Assembly (NCBI GenBank): GCA_001556125.1
Contig: LSIG01000129.1
Coordinates: 1 to 41,573, forward strand
Reading direction: 5' to 3'
Length of the DNA stretch: 41,573 nt
DNA from: Rhizobiales bacterium CCH10-E5
GTDB lineage: Bacteria > Pseudomonadota > Alphaproteobacteria > Rhizobiales > Beijerinckiaceae
A program made the position numbers and the translations under genes. The notes beneath the pieces were generated by a model, which searched no databases, had not been told where the DNA came from, and saw only the letters and a program-made list of their open reading frames with translations. How positions within the stretch are numbered: position 1 is the stretch's first letter; every line of letters begins with the position of its first letter. Positions 7,477 through 17,356 of this stretch are shown piece by piece.

Positions 7477-8913
7477 TCAGTTCGCGCGCCGCCGGGCGCC
7501 GTTGGTGCGTGGTTGCTGTGTTCTTTGCTGCAAGAACGCGACGCCGCCAAGCCCTTCCTTGGCGGAACCGGCGTCTTTTCGCTGGCCCTGCGCTTCGGCG
7601 CGCTGCGGGCGGTCGTTGCGGGGAGCCTCGGCACGCTGGCCGCCGGGATGCGCCGGCTTACCGCCCTGGGGACGGCCCGAGCGCTCGCCATGCGGGCGAC
7701 CCTGATCGCGACCGCCGCCGCCCTGCTGTCCGCGCCCGCCGCGCCCCTGGTTCTGGGGCGGCTTCTTCGGGGTGCGGCCGTCCCAGTACGGAACTTCGCC
7801 GATCGGCGTGATGGCGACGCGGGTCAGCTTCTCGATCGCGGCGAGGTCGCCGCGCTCTTCCGGCGTGCAGAAGGCGATCGCCATGCCCGAGGCGCCGGCG
7901 CGCGCGGTCCGGCCGATGCGGTGGACATAGGTCTCCGGCACGTTCGGCAGGTCGAACTGCACGACATGGCTGATGCCGTCGACATCGATGCCGCGGGCGG
8001 CGATGTCGGTGGCGACGAGGATGCGCAGCTCGCCGTCGCGGAAGGCGCCGAGCGCCCGCTCGCGCTGGCCCTGGCTCTTGTTGCCGTGGATCGCCGCCGC
8101 CTTGAGGCCCGAGACCTCGAGCTGGCGGACGACCTTGTCGGCACCGTGCTTGGTGCGGGTGAAGACGATGGCGCGCTCCATCTCGGGCACGCTCAGCGTC
8201 TTCGCCAGCAGCGCAGGCTTGTCGCCGGGGTTGGTGAAGACGACGCGCTGGTCGATCTTCTCCGCCGTCGTCGCCACCGGCGCGACCGAGACCTCGACGG
8301 GATCGCTCAGATAGGCGGAGGCGATCTCGCGGATCGGCTTCGGCATCGTCGCCGAGAACAGCAGCGTCTGGCGCTTCTTCGGGATCAGCGTGGCGATGCG
8401 GCGCAGCGCGTGGATGAAGCCGAGGTCGAGCATCTGGTCGGCCTCGTCGAGGACGAGATACTCGATCTCGCGCAGCGAGACGGCGCGCTGGTCGACGAGG
8501 TCGAGCAGGCGGCCGGGCGTGGCGACGAGGATATCGACATGCTGGCCGAGCGCGCGGATCTGCTTGCCGACGGGCACGCCGCCGAAGATCACGGCCGATT
8601 TGATCGTGGTGAACTGCGCATAGGCGCGGATCGAGGTCTCGATCTGGGCGGCGAGTTCACGGGTCGGCGAGAGGATGAGCGCGCGCACCGAGCGCGTCTC
8701 GACGCGGCGCGGCTGGCTCACGAGGCGCTGGATCAGCGGCAGCGAGAAGGCTGCGGTCTTGCCGGTGCCGGTCTGGGCGGCGCCGAGGAGGTCGCGGCCC
8801 TGGAGAATCGGGGGAATCGCCTGGGCCTGGATCGGCGTGGGCGTGGTGTAACCTTCGGAGGCGAGCGCCTTGAGAAGCTGCTCGGCCAGGCCGAGGTCGG
8901 TAAATTGGGTCAA
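7477..8913 (-). CDS. rhlE: DEAD-box ATP-dependent RNA helicase, RhlE-like
   Basis: This 478-residue protein has all the DEAD-box motifs in order: a Q motif (TPTPIQ, 24-29), motif I AQTGTGKT (46-53), TPGR (132-135), DEAD (156-159), SAT (187-189) and HRIGRTARAG (331-340). From about residue 375 the tail is a disordered Gly/Arg/Gln-rich region, typical of RhlE-type helicases that unwind rRNA or structured mRNA. The start is probably TTG at 8913 (MTQFTDLGL), preceded by GGAAAGA. A GTG at 8949 in frame would add 12 residues without family similarity. It is placed between cspA upstream and the IF-1 paralogue downstream, all on the minus strand, suggesting a role in cold adaptation or ribosome assembly. 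Confidence 0.93.
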   Translation of the reverse strand: MTQFTDLGLAEQLLKALASEGYTTPTPIQAQAIPPILQGRDLLGAAQTGTGKTAAFSLPLIQRLVSQPRRVETRSVRALILSPTRELAAQIETSIRAYAQFTTIKSAVIFGGVPVGKQIRALGQHVDILVATPGRLLDLVDQRAVSLREIEYLVLDEADQMLDLGFIHALRRIATLIPKKRQTLLFSATMPKPIREIASAYLSDPVEVSVAPVATTAEKIDQRVVFTNPGDKPALLAKTLSVPEMERAIVFTRTKHGADKVVRQLEVSGLKAAAIHGNKSQGQRERALGAFRDGELRILVATDIAARGIDVDGISHVVQFDLPNVPETYVHRIGRTARAGASGMAIAFCTPEERGDLAAIEKLTRVAITPIGEVPYWDGRTPKKPPQNQGRGGRGQQGGGGRDQGRPHGERSGRPQGGKPAHPGGQRAEAPRNDRPQRAEAQGQRKDAGSAKEGLGGVAFLQQRTQQPRTNGARRRAN

Positions 8914-9053
8914 AACAGGTCTTTCCGGACGCCGTGACGCAAGGGGCACATGTGGGTATCGGCTGTGCCGCCGGATTGCGCCCGGCCATTGTCTATTGCT
9001 CTTTCCTGCCGGCGAACCGCTAAGCCACAGCGCCGGAAGGTGTCGTGTGTGAA

Positions 9054-9078
9054 CCAGGCCGGCACGGGGCCGGCCTGG
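9054..9078 (-). terminator. Stem-loop after cspA
   Basis: A perfect 10-bp stem (9054-9063 with 9069-9078) and a 5-base loop lie 14 bp after the cspA stop. On the minus strand only two T residues follow, so it is terminator-like but without a proper U-tract. It may stabilise the 3' end of the mRNA. Confidence 0.5.
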
Positions 9079-9091
9079 GGAGTCTCAGGCC

Positions 9092-9301
9092 TCAGGCGAC
9101 GGCGAGATTGCCGGCCGAGGACTTGCCGGTCTTGCGATCGGCGACGAGTTCGAACGACACGACCTGGCCTTCGACCAGCTCGCGCAGCCCGGCGCGCTCG
9201 ACGGCTGAGATGTGGACGAACACGTCCTGCCCGCCGTTCTCAGGGGTGATGAAGCCGTAACCCTTGGTGGCGTTGAACCACTTCACGGTGCCCTTGTTCA
9301 T
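9092..9301 (-). CDS. cspA: Cold-shock protein CspA family
   Basis: This 69-residue single-domain cold-shock protein has RNP1 KGYGFI (13-18) and RNP2 VFVHI (27-31), the aromatic strands that bind single-stranded RNA or DNA. Family members act as RNA chaperones that melt secondary structure in mRNA. The start is supported by AAGGACG upstream. It lies 178 bp upstream of the RhlE-type helicase gene in the same direction, with a strong hairpin between them, so they may be separate or partly read-through transcripts. The leader is long and contains widely spaced inverted complementary segments (9319-9327 and 9395-9403), which may give temperature-dependent control as in other cspA genes (inference). 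Confidence 0.95.
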   Translation of the reverse strand: MNKGTVKWFNATKGYGFITPENGGQDVFVHISAVERAGLRELVEGQVVSFELVADRKTGKSSAGNLAVA

Positions 9302-9318
9302 TTGGGTCGTCCTTGCGT

Positions 9319-9403
9319 TTCAGATCCGCGTATAGAAGCGAAGACACGGCGCGGCGCGCGGACGCCTGCCATGGTCTCGTAGTCGATGTGTGGTGGATCT
9401 GAA
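9319..9403 (-). promoter_or_regulatory. Inverted repeat in the cspA leader
   Basis: TTCAGATCC (9319-9327) and GGATCTGAA (9395-9403) are perfectly complementary 9-base segments 67 bases apart. In the minus-strand transcript the proximal arm ends about 17 bases before the start codon, just upstream of the AAGGACG ribosome-binding site. Pairing could affect translation of cspA. The promoter itself is not clear to me, so the leader may or may not include the distal arm. Confidence 0.4.
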
Positions 9404-9529
9404 TCGTGGCCGCCGACCGAAGAGGACCGCGCGGATGATGGCCAGAACCCGGCCGCATCTCGTCTTACATGGAGATGCCTAGCACAAAAGGCAACGCGGG
9501 TCCAGCGAGGGACGGACGATGCGCGAGAA

Positions 9530-9555
9530 CCGGCAGGCTCTCGCGAGCCTGCCGG
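9530..9555 (-). terminator. Strong stem-loop downstream of iorB
   Basis: A perfect 11-bp stem (9530-9540 with 9545-9555) and a 4-base loop lie about 37 bp after the iorB stop. Only two T residues follow on the minus strand, so it is a terminator candidate with a weak U-tract. Confidence 0.55.
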
Positions 9556-9591
9556 CGATTTGCCATGCCGTTGCCGGCGCCGGTTGTCGGC

Positions 9592-11748
9592 TTAAACCGT
9601 CCCGCCGACCATCGGCAGCTGGCGCGGGCGGTCGCGGCCGAGGCGGGCCAGCGCGTTGGCCACGGCGGGACCGATCGGCGGAACGCCGGGCTCACCGACG
9701 CCGGTCGGCTTCTCGGTGGAGGCGATGATCGTGACCTCGACCTGCGGCATCTCCTGGAAGCGCAGCGAGCGGTAGCTGTCGAAATTGGTCTGCACCGGCT
9801 TGCCCTTGTCGAGCGTGATCTCGCCATAGAGGGCATGGCCGAGGCCGAAACCGATACCGCCTTCCATCTGGGCGCGGATGACATCGGGGTTGACCGCGAT
9901 GCCGCAATCGATCGCGCACCAGACCTTGTGAACCTTGGGTTCGCCGTCCGCTCCGATCGAGACCTCGGCGATCTGCGCGACGAAGGAGCCGAAGCTCTCC
10001 GCCACCGCGACGCCGCGGGCCCGGCCGTTGCCGGCGTCTGGGCCGGTCCATTTCGCCAGTTCCGCGACAGCCTTCAGCACGGCAGCCAGCCGCGGCTCCT
10101 TACCCATCAGGGCAAGACGGCCCTGCACCGGGTCCTGCCCCGCGGCCTGGAGCAGTTCGTCGATGAAGCACTCGACCGCATAGGCGGTGTGGGTGTGCCC
10201 GACCGAGCGCCACCATAGAGTCGGAACGCCGACCTTGGCGGTGTGAACCTCGCAGCGGAAATCGGCGATCTCATAGGGCAGCTCATTGGCTCCCTCGACC
10301 ATCGTCGCGTCGATGCCGTTCTTCACCGTCATCGCCTCGAAGGGCGTACCCAGGAAGAAGGACTGGCCGACGATGCTGTTGGTCCAGGCGGTGATCTTGC
10401 CGTCCTTCACCGCGCCGCGCAGGCGATGGACGAAGAGCGGACGATAATGGCCGCCGGTCAGGTCGTCCTCGCGGGTCCAGACAAGCTTGACCGGCCGGTT
10501 GGGGCCGATCGCCTTGGCGCACATCGCCAGTTCCGCCGCCAGATGCTGGCTGACCTGGGCACGCCGCCCGAAGGACCCGCCGGCCAGCATGGTCTCGAGC
10601 TTTACCTTTTCCGGCGGCAGTTCGAGGATCGTGGCTATGGTCTGATGCTCGGTGGTCTGGAACTGGCTGCCGAAGCGGGCGAGCGCGCCCTGCGCGTTCC
10701 ATTCGAGATAGCCGTCGAGCGGCTCCATCGGCGCATGCGCGAGATAGGGGAAGACGTATTCCGCCTCGATCACCCGCTCCGCCTTGGCGAGAACGGCCTG
10801 CGCATCGCCATGGCTCCCGGCGACGGTGCCGGGCGTGCGGGCGAGCGCGCGATACGCGGCGACGATCTCGGCGCTGCCGCGTGTCTCGGCTCCGCTCTCA
10901 TCCCAGGTAACCTTCAGCGCCTCGCGCCCCTTGATCGCCGGCCACATGCCCTGACCGTAGACGGCGATGCCGGAGCCGATCTGCTTGACGTCGACCACGC
11001 CCTTGACCTTGAGGGCCTCCGTCGCATCGAAGCTCGCCACCTTCCCGCCGAATCGCGGCGGCCGGGCGACGACGACGGTCAGCATGCCGGGCGCGGCGAT
11101 GTCGATGGTGAACTGCGCCTTGCCACGGGCCTTGTCGGCACCGTCGATGCGTCTGACCGCACCTTCCTTGCCGATGAACCTGAACTGCGCGGGCTGCTTC
11201 AGCGGAGCGTCGGCCGGCGCCGGCAGCTTGGCGGCAGCCTCGGCGAAGTCGCCGAAGCGGCCCTGCTTCCCCGAGGCGTGCTTGAGCACGCCCGCCTCGA
11301 TGGTGATCTCCCCGGCCGGCACCTTCCAGGCCTGGGCGGCGGCCTGCACGAGCATCAGACGGGCGGTCGCGGCCGCCTTGCGGATCTGCTCGAAGGAGTT
11401 GGCCATCGCGGTCGAGCCGCCGGTGCCCTGCACGCCGAAGGCGAGATTGGCATAAAGCTTGACGTCGGCAGGGGCGTGCTCCGCCCGCATCTGGCTCCAG
11501 TCGGCGTCCATCTCCTCGGCGACGAGCGTGGCGAGCCCGGTAAAGGGACCCTGGCCGAACTCGATGTGCTTGACGATAACGGTCACGCTGCTGTCGGCGG
11601 CGACGCGGATGAAGGCGTTGGGCGCGAAGGTCGCGGCCCCGGCCGCCTGCTGGGCGCGGGCCGCCTTGGGGAGGTGGAGGGCGATGACGAGGCCGCCGGC
11701 GCCGGCCAGCAGCGAGCGGCGCGAGAGCGTGAGATCGTGCGCGGTCAT
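9592..11748 (-). CDS. iorB: Isoquinoline 1-oxidoreductase-type molybdopterin subunit (xanthine dehydrogenase family, large subunit)
   Basis: This is the 718-residue large subunit of a two-component molybdenum hydroxylase that oxidises aldehydes or N-heterocycles. A twin-arginine motif SRRSLL (9-14) and a hydrophobic stretch ending in AARAQ indicate Tat export of the folded cofactor-loaded enzyme. Molybdopterin-binding features include GGSFGRR and, near the C-terminus, GVGEPGVPPIGPA with the conserved active-site Glu. Length and layout fit the IorB family (Ald_Xan_dh_C2 domains) rather than cytoplasmic xanthine dehydrogenase. The start ATG at 11748 follows GGAGGG and lies 2 bases after the iorA stop, so the two are coupled. 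I see no cytochrome c third subunit nearby. The substrate is unknown. Confidence 0.9.
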   Translation of the reverse strand: MTAHDLTLSRRSLLAGAGGLVIALHLPKAARAQQAAGAATFAPNAFIRVAADSSVTVIVKHIEFGQGPFTGLATLVAEEMDADWSQMRAEHAPADVKLYANLAFGVQGTGGSTAMANSFEQIRKAAATARLMLVQAAAQAWKVPAGEITIEAGVLKHASGKQGRFGDFAEAAAKLPAPADAPLKQPAQFRFIGKEGAVRRIDGADKARGKAQFTIDIAAPGMLTVVVARPPRFGGKVASFDATEALKVKGVVDVKQIGSGIAVYGQGMWPAIKGREALKVTWDESGAETRGSAEIVAAYRALARTPGTVAGSHGDAQAVLAKAERVIEAEYVFPYLAHAPMEPLDGYLEWNAQGALARFGSQFQTTEHQTIATILELPPEKVKLETMLAGGSFGRRAQVSQHLAAELAMCAKAIGPNRPVKLVWTREDDLTGGHYRPLFVHRLRGAVKDGKITAWTNSIVGQSFFLGTPFEAMTVKNGIDATMVEGANELPYEIADFRCEVHTAKVGVPTLWWRSVGHTHTAYAVECFIDELLQAAGQDPVQGRLALMGKEPRLAAVLKAVAELAKWTGPDAGNGRARGVAVAESFGSFVAQIAEVSIGADGEPKVHKVWCAIDCGIAVNPDVIRAQMEGGIGFGLGHALYGEITLDKGKPVQTNFDSYRSLRFQEMPQVEVTIIASTEKPTGVGEPGVPPIGPAVANALARLGRDRPRQLPMVGGTV

Positions 11749-11750
11749 GA

Positions 11751-12209
11751 TCAGCCCTCCAGGGTGCGGGCCGCGGCGTGGATCGCCGTGCGGATGCGGG
11801 CATAGGTGGCACAGCGGCAGATGTTGCCGTTCATGGCGGCATCGATGTCGCTGTCGCTGGGCTTGGGGTTGGCCGTGAGCAGGGCCACCGCGCTCATGAC
11901 CTGGCCGGACTGGCAATAGCCGCATTGCGGCACGTCGATTGTGTCCCAGGCCGCCTGGACCGCCTTCGCCTCCTTGCTGTCGAGCGCCTCGATCGTCGTC
12001 ACCTTGCCGTCGACCGCGGAAACCGGCGTGACGCAGGAGCGCACGGGCTGCCCGTCGATCCAGACCGTGCAGGCGCCGCATTGGGCGACGCCGCAGCCGA
12101 ATTTGGTGCCGGTCAGGCCGAGATTGTCCCGGATCGCCCAGAGCAGGGGCGTATCGTCGTCGACATCGACGCTGTGGGTGCGTCCATTGACGGTGAGTGT
12201 ATGGGCCAT
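11751..12209 (-). CDS. iorA: Isoquinoline 1-oxidoreductase-type [2Fe-2S] subunit
   Basis: This 152-residue iron-sulfur subunit is the electron-transfer partner of the molybdopterin subunit. The N-terminal plant-type ferredoxin cluster uses C39, C44, C47 and C59 (CGVAQCGAC ... SC). The C-terminal helical domain cluster uses C96, C99, C131 and C133 (CGYC ... CRC). The length and absence of an FAD domain match the small subunits of IorAB-type enzymes. ATG at 12209 (MAHTLTVNG) is where the family similarity starts; upstream in-frame codons run through the operator region and are not coding. It is the first gene of the iorAB unit, divergent from a TetR regulator. Confidence 0.92.
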   Translation of the reverse strand: MAHTLTVNGRTHSVDVDDDTPLLWAIRDNLGLTGTKFGCGVAQCGACTVWIDGQPVRSCVTPVSAVDGKVTTIEALDSKEAKAVQAAWDTIDVPQCGYCQSGQVMSAVALLTANPKPSDSDIDAAMNGNICRCATYARIRTAIHAAARTLEG

Positions 12210-12326
12210 GGTTGCCTCGCGAAGGACATGCGATGTGAAGAAGCGGAACGTCGTCTTGCCGCGGGGGTTATCTGCAAACCCGATCCGGCATAGCGTCTGA
12301 CGGCGACCACGATTGTGGTCGAACAA

Positions 12327-12358
12327 AAATGGACTCTCTGGATTAATCCAGTCCATTT
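12327..12358. promoter_or_regulatory. Palindromic operator between iorAB and the TetR gene
   Basis: AAATGGACT (12327-12335) and AGTCCATTT (12350-12358) form perfect 9-bp arms around 14 bases. Overlapping them, CTGGATTAATCCAG (12338-12351) is a perfect 14-bp palindrome. The position, between divergent iorA (12209) and tetR (12398) starts and about 40 bp from the latter, is typical for a TetR-family operator that represses both sides. Confidence 0.7.
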
Positions 12359-12397
12359 GGTAGATCGCGCAAAGGCTGGAATTCGTCAAGAGTGAGA

Positions 12398-13012
12398 ATG
12401 GACGGATCACGAGAATGTGCCCCGGCTCCGCCGGACGAGGCGGTGACCCGGATCGAGCAGATCGCCGATGCCGCGCTGCGACGGTTCGCGCGCTATGGCT
12501 TCAAGCGCAGTTCAATGGACGACATCGCGCGCGAGGCCGGCCTCGCAAAGGCGACGATCTATCTGCACTTCAAGGGCAAGGACGACGTCTTCCGGGCGAT
12601 GATGGCGCGGTTTCTGGCGCAGGTCGCCGCCCGCTGCGAAGCCGTGATGGCGCAGCCCCTGCCCTTCCCCGACAAGCTTTCAGCGCTGATGCTCGCGCAT
12701 TTCGGTGCCGGCTATGCGGCCTTCGGCGATGGCGAGCATCTGGTCGAGCTCAAGACGGTGATGGCCAGCATCGCGACGCGGGAGGCCCAGGCCTTCGAGC
12801 ACATCTTCTGCAACCACGCGACGGCCCTGCTCATTCAGGCCGCCGCCGCGCAGGAGATCTCGCTCGGGGCCCTGACGCCCGGACAGATCGTCGAGACCAT
12901 CGCCCATGCCGCCATCGGCGCGAAGATGGGCCCGCAGCCTTCGCTGGAAACCTATGAGGCGCGGCTACGTCAGATCGCCGTCCTGGCGGCTCAGGCGGTC
13001 GCCAGGCGGTAG
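12398..13012 (+). CDS. TetR/AcrR family transcriptional regulator
   Basis: This 204-residue regulator has the TetR N-terminal DNA-binding domain: [20 protein letters not shown], then [24 protein letters not shown] (split here after its helix-turn-helix). The [13 protein letters not shown] recognition helix segment is highly typical (about residues 45-60). The C-terminal ligand domain has no named match. ATG at 12398 is preceded by a purine-rich AAGAGTGAGA; GTG at 12392 is also possible. It diverges from iorAB with a palindromic operator between, so it probably represses itself and the molybdenum hydroxylase until an aldehyde or heterocycle inducer binds (inference). Confidence 0.9.
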   Translation: MDGSRECAPAPPDEAVTRIEQIADAALRRFARYGFKRSSMDDIAREAGLAKATIYLHFKGKDDVFRAMMARFLAQVAARCEAVMAQPLPFPDKLSALMLAHFGAGYAAFGDGEHLVELKTVMASIATREAQAFEHIFCNHATALLIQAAAAQEISLGALTPGQIVETIAHAAIGAKMGPQPSLETYEARLRQIAVLAAQAVARR

Positions 13013-13093
13013 ACGGCGCCATCAGCCGCCGCGGGGCGAATGGCGCCCTGGCATTCCGATGTCGTGGGGCGCGCGCCGAACCGACGCTCCGCC

Positions 13094-15778
<2,685 letters not shown>

Positions 15779-15929
15779 CGTCCCAGCCCCTTCACATCAT
15801 CCAGACCGCGCACCAACGCAGCGGCCGGCGAATGGTTCGCGTGCGCCGCAACAAGGGCGCCGCGGCGTGGTCATGCCGAAAAGCGCATGAACAATCAATG
15901 AGCCGAAGGGTCAGGGCGGCGGCGCGGCC

Positions 15930-15956
15930 TTGAAGACGGTATCACGACATGATACT
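15930..15956 (+). promoter_or_regulatory. higBA promoter with overlapping operator palindrome
   Basis: TTGAAG (15930-15935) and GATACT (15951-15956), 15 bases apart, give a plausible promoter about 24 bases before the higB start. The inverted repeat GTATCA-N5-TGATAC (15939-15955) covers the spacer and the -10 element, as expected for autorepression by the antitoxin or the toxin-antitoxin complex. Confidence 0.6.
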
Positions 15957-15979
15957 AATCCGATGCGAAGAGGGGCAGC

Positions 15980-16261
15980 ATGATCCGCGGCTTCAAGGAT
16001 GCGCTGACCGAGGCCGTCTTCGAGGGGCGCCATCCCAAGCGCTTTCCGGCCGATCTGCTCGTGGTCGCGCGCCGCAAGCTGCGCATGCTGCATCGGGCGA
16101 TCCGCCTGGACGATTTGAAGGCGCCGCCCGGCAACCGCCTGCACGCCTTGCAGCGGGACCGGCGCGGGCAGCATGCGATCTCGATCAACGACCAGTTCCG
16201 GATCTGCTTCGTCTGGAAGGATGGAGACGCCCATGACGTCGAGATCACCGACTATCATTGA
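15980..16261 (+). CDS. higB: HigB-type toxin (RelE/ParE superfamily)
   Basis: This 93-residue protein matches the HigB/'killer protein' branch of the RelE superfamily. It begins MIRGFKD, has RKLRMLHRA and LKAPPGNRLHAL in the middle, and ends with the strand QHAISINDQFRICFVWK followed by AHDVEITDYH. HigB toxins are mRNA endonucleases that usually act on translating ribosomes. A GAGGGGC site precedes the ATG. As in other higBA loci the toxin gene comes first, 13 bp ahead of its antitoxin. The palindrome in the promoter suggests autoregulation. Confidence 0.9.
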   Translation: MIRGFKDALTEAVFEGRHPKRFPADLLVVARRKLRMLHRAIRLDDLKAPPGNRLHALQRDRRGQHAISINDQFRICFVWKDGDAHDVEITDYH

Positions 16262-16274
16262 GGTCGGCATCGCA

Positions 16275-16592
16275 ATGGAGACCATGCCGATGGACGCTCT
16301 CACAGACCGCCTACCGCCGCTCCACCCCGGCGAAGTCCTGCGCGAAGAGTTCATGACGCCGCTCGGTCTCAGCGCCTATGCGGTCGCGAAGGCCTGCGGC
16401 ACGCCGCGCACGCGCATCGAGCGGATCGCCCGCGAGCAGACCAGCATCACGGCCGACAGCGCCCTGCGTCTCGGCAAGCTCTTCGGCACTTCGGCTGAAT
16501 TCTGGCTCGGGCTGCAGGACGATTACGATCTCGAATCCGCCCGCCGTCTGCTCTCCGACGAGCTGTCGCAGATCAAGCCGATCGCGGCCTAG
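16275..16592 (+). CDS. higA: HigA-type antitoxin (XRE family)
   Basis: This 105-residue antitoxin has the HigA signature [17 protein letters not shown], an XRE helix-turn-helix (about residues 32-67, containing [15 protein letters not shown]), then the typical [21 protein letters not shown]. HigA binds and neutralises HigB and represses the operon. Three in-frame ATG codons (16275, 16284, 16290) are possible; I use the first. The stop codon overlaps by four bases the stop of the convergent cysteine-cluster gene. Confidence 0.9.
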   Translation: METMPMDALTDRLPPLHPGEVLREEFMTPLGLSAYAVAKACGTPRTRIERIAREQTSITADSALRLGKLFGTSAEFWLGLQDDYDLESARRLLSDELSQIKPIAA

Positions 16593-17083
16593 CGCCCCAT
16601 CGCCCTCGCCTTCTTCGGCCAGCGCAGCGGCCAGGCGACGATGCGGTCCGGCACGTCCTCGTCGGGCACGTCGTCCTCGCTGGCGAAGACGCGGTTGCGG
16701 ACCCCGACACCGGCCTCGACCACCGTCTCCGGGTCACCGGAGACGAGCGGATGCCACCAGGGCAGATCGCGCCCCTCCGCGACGAGACGGTAGGCGCAGG
16801 TCGGCGGCAGCCAGGGCAGCGTGCGCACGTCATGCGGCGTCAGCGTCACGCAATCGGGCACGATGGTCGAGCGGTTCGGGTAGTCCTTGCAGCGGCAGGT
16901 GCCGGCATCGAACAGGCGGCAACCGATATCGGTGGCCAGGATCGCGCCGGTATCCTCGTCCTGCAGCTTGACGAGGCAGCAGCGGCCGCACCCGTCGCAG
17001 AGCGATTCCCATTGCTCGCGGTTCATCGCCTCGAGCGGCGTGGTGCGCCAGAAGGGTTCGTCGGGCTTGGGATCGTTGACCAT
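16589..17083 (-). CDS. YcgN/YkgJ-type cysteine-cluster protein (UPF0260)
   Basis: This 164-residue protein has the metal-binding cysteine pattern of the UPF0260 / YkgJ group: CDGCGRCC (about residues 29-36), then a Cys near IGCRLFD and a TCRCKDY segment, with [10 protein letters not shown] near the N-terminus. Relatives are thought to bind zinc or iron-sulfur clusters; the biochemical role is not established. It is soluble and cytoplasmic. It overlaps the higA stop codon in convergent orientation and diverges from the PBP gene across 273 bp, which hold a perfect short palindrome. Confidence 0.88.
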   Translation of the reverse strand: MVNDPKPDEPFWRTTPLEAMNREQWESLCDGCGRCCLVKLQDEDTGAILATDIGCRLFDAGTCRCKDYPNRSTIVPDCVTLTPHDVRTLPWLPPTCAYRLVAEGRDLPWWHPLVSGDPETVVEAGVGVRNRVFASEDDVPDEDVPDRIVAWPLRWPKKARAMGR

Positions 17084-17162
17084 GGGGCCTTATGCGACGG
17101 CCGGCGGGCCGAGGGAAGCACGGGCGGCGCATCCGCCGCCGCGCAGCCCGCGTATCAAAAGC

Positions 17163-17177
17163 GTCCCGAAACGGGAC
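17163..17177. promoter_or_regulatory. Perfect palindrome between the cysteine-cluster gene and the PBP gene
   Basis: GTCCCG-AAA-CGGGAC is a perfect 6-bp inverted repeat around three A residues, in the divergent intergenic region (17084-17356). It could be an operator or part of a transcript hairpin. There is no match to a named regulator that I can defend. Confidence 0.4.
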
Positions 17178-17356
17178 AGGCGCCGTGGCAAGGAATCTGC
17201 TGTCCCTGCATTTCACGCCGGGCCTCTGGCACGCGCGCGACAACAGGATATGTATGTCCAGTCCGGCAGGATGATGAGAGCGGGCTGGCCGGAATGTAGC
17301 ATAACCGTGGCACCGTCGATCGGGACGGCAGCTGTCGGCGGGGTCCCAGGACGGCG

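Noticed and set aside
7336..8937. A 533-codon open frame antisense to the RNA helicase
   Set aside because: No recognisable domain, and the minus strand carries every DEAD-box motif in order.
11749..12081. An N-terminal extension of the molybdopterin subunit
   Set aside because: It overlaps the iron-sulfur subunit gene out of frame, and a Tat signal follows the ATG at 11748 with a good ribosome-binding site.
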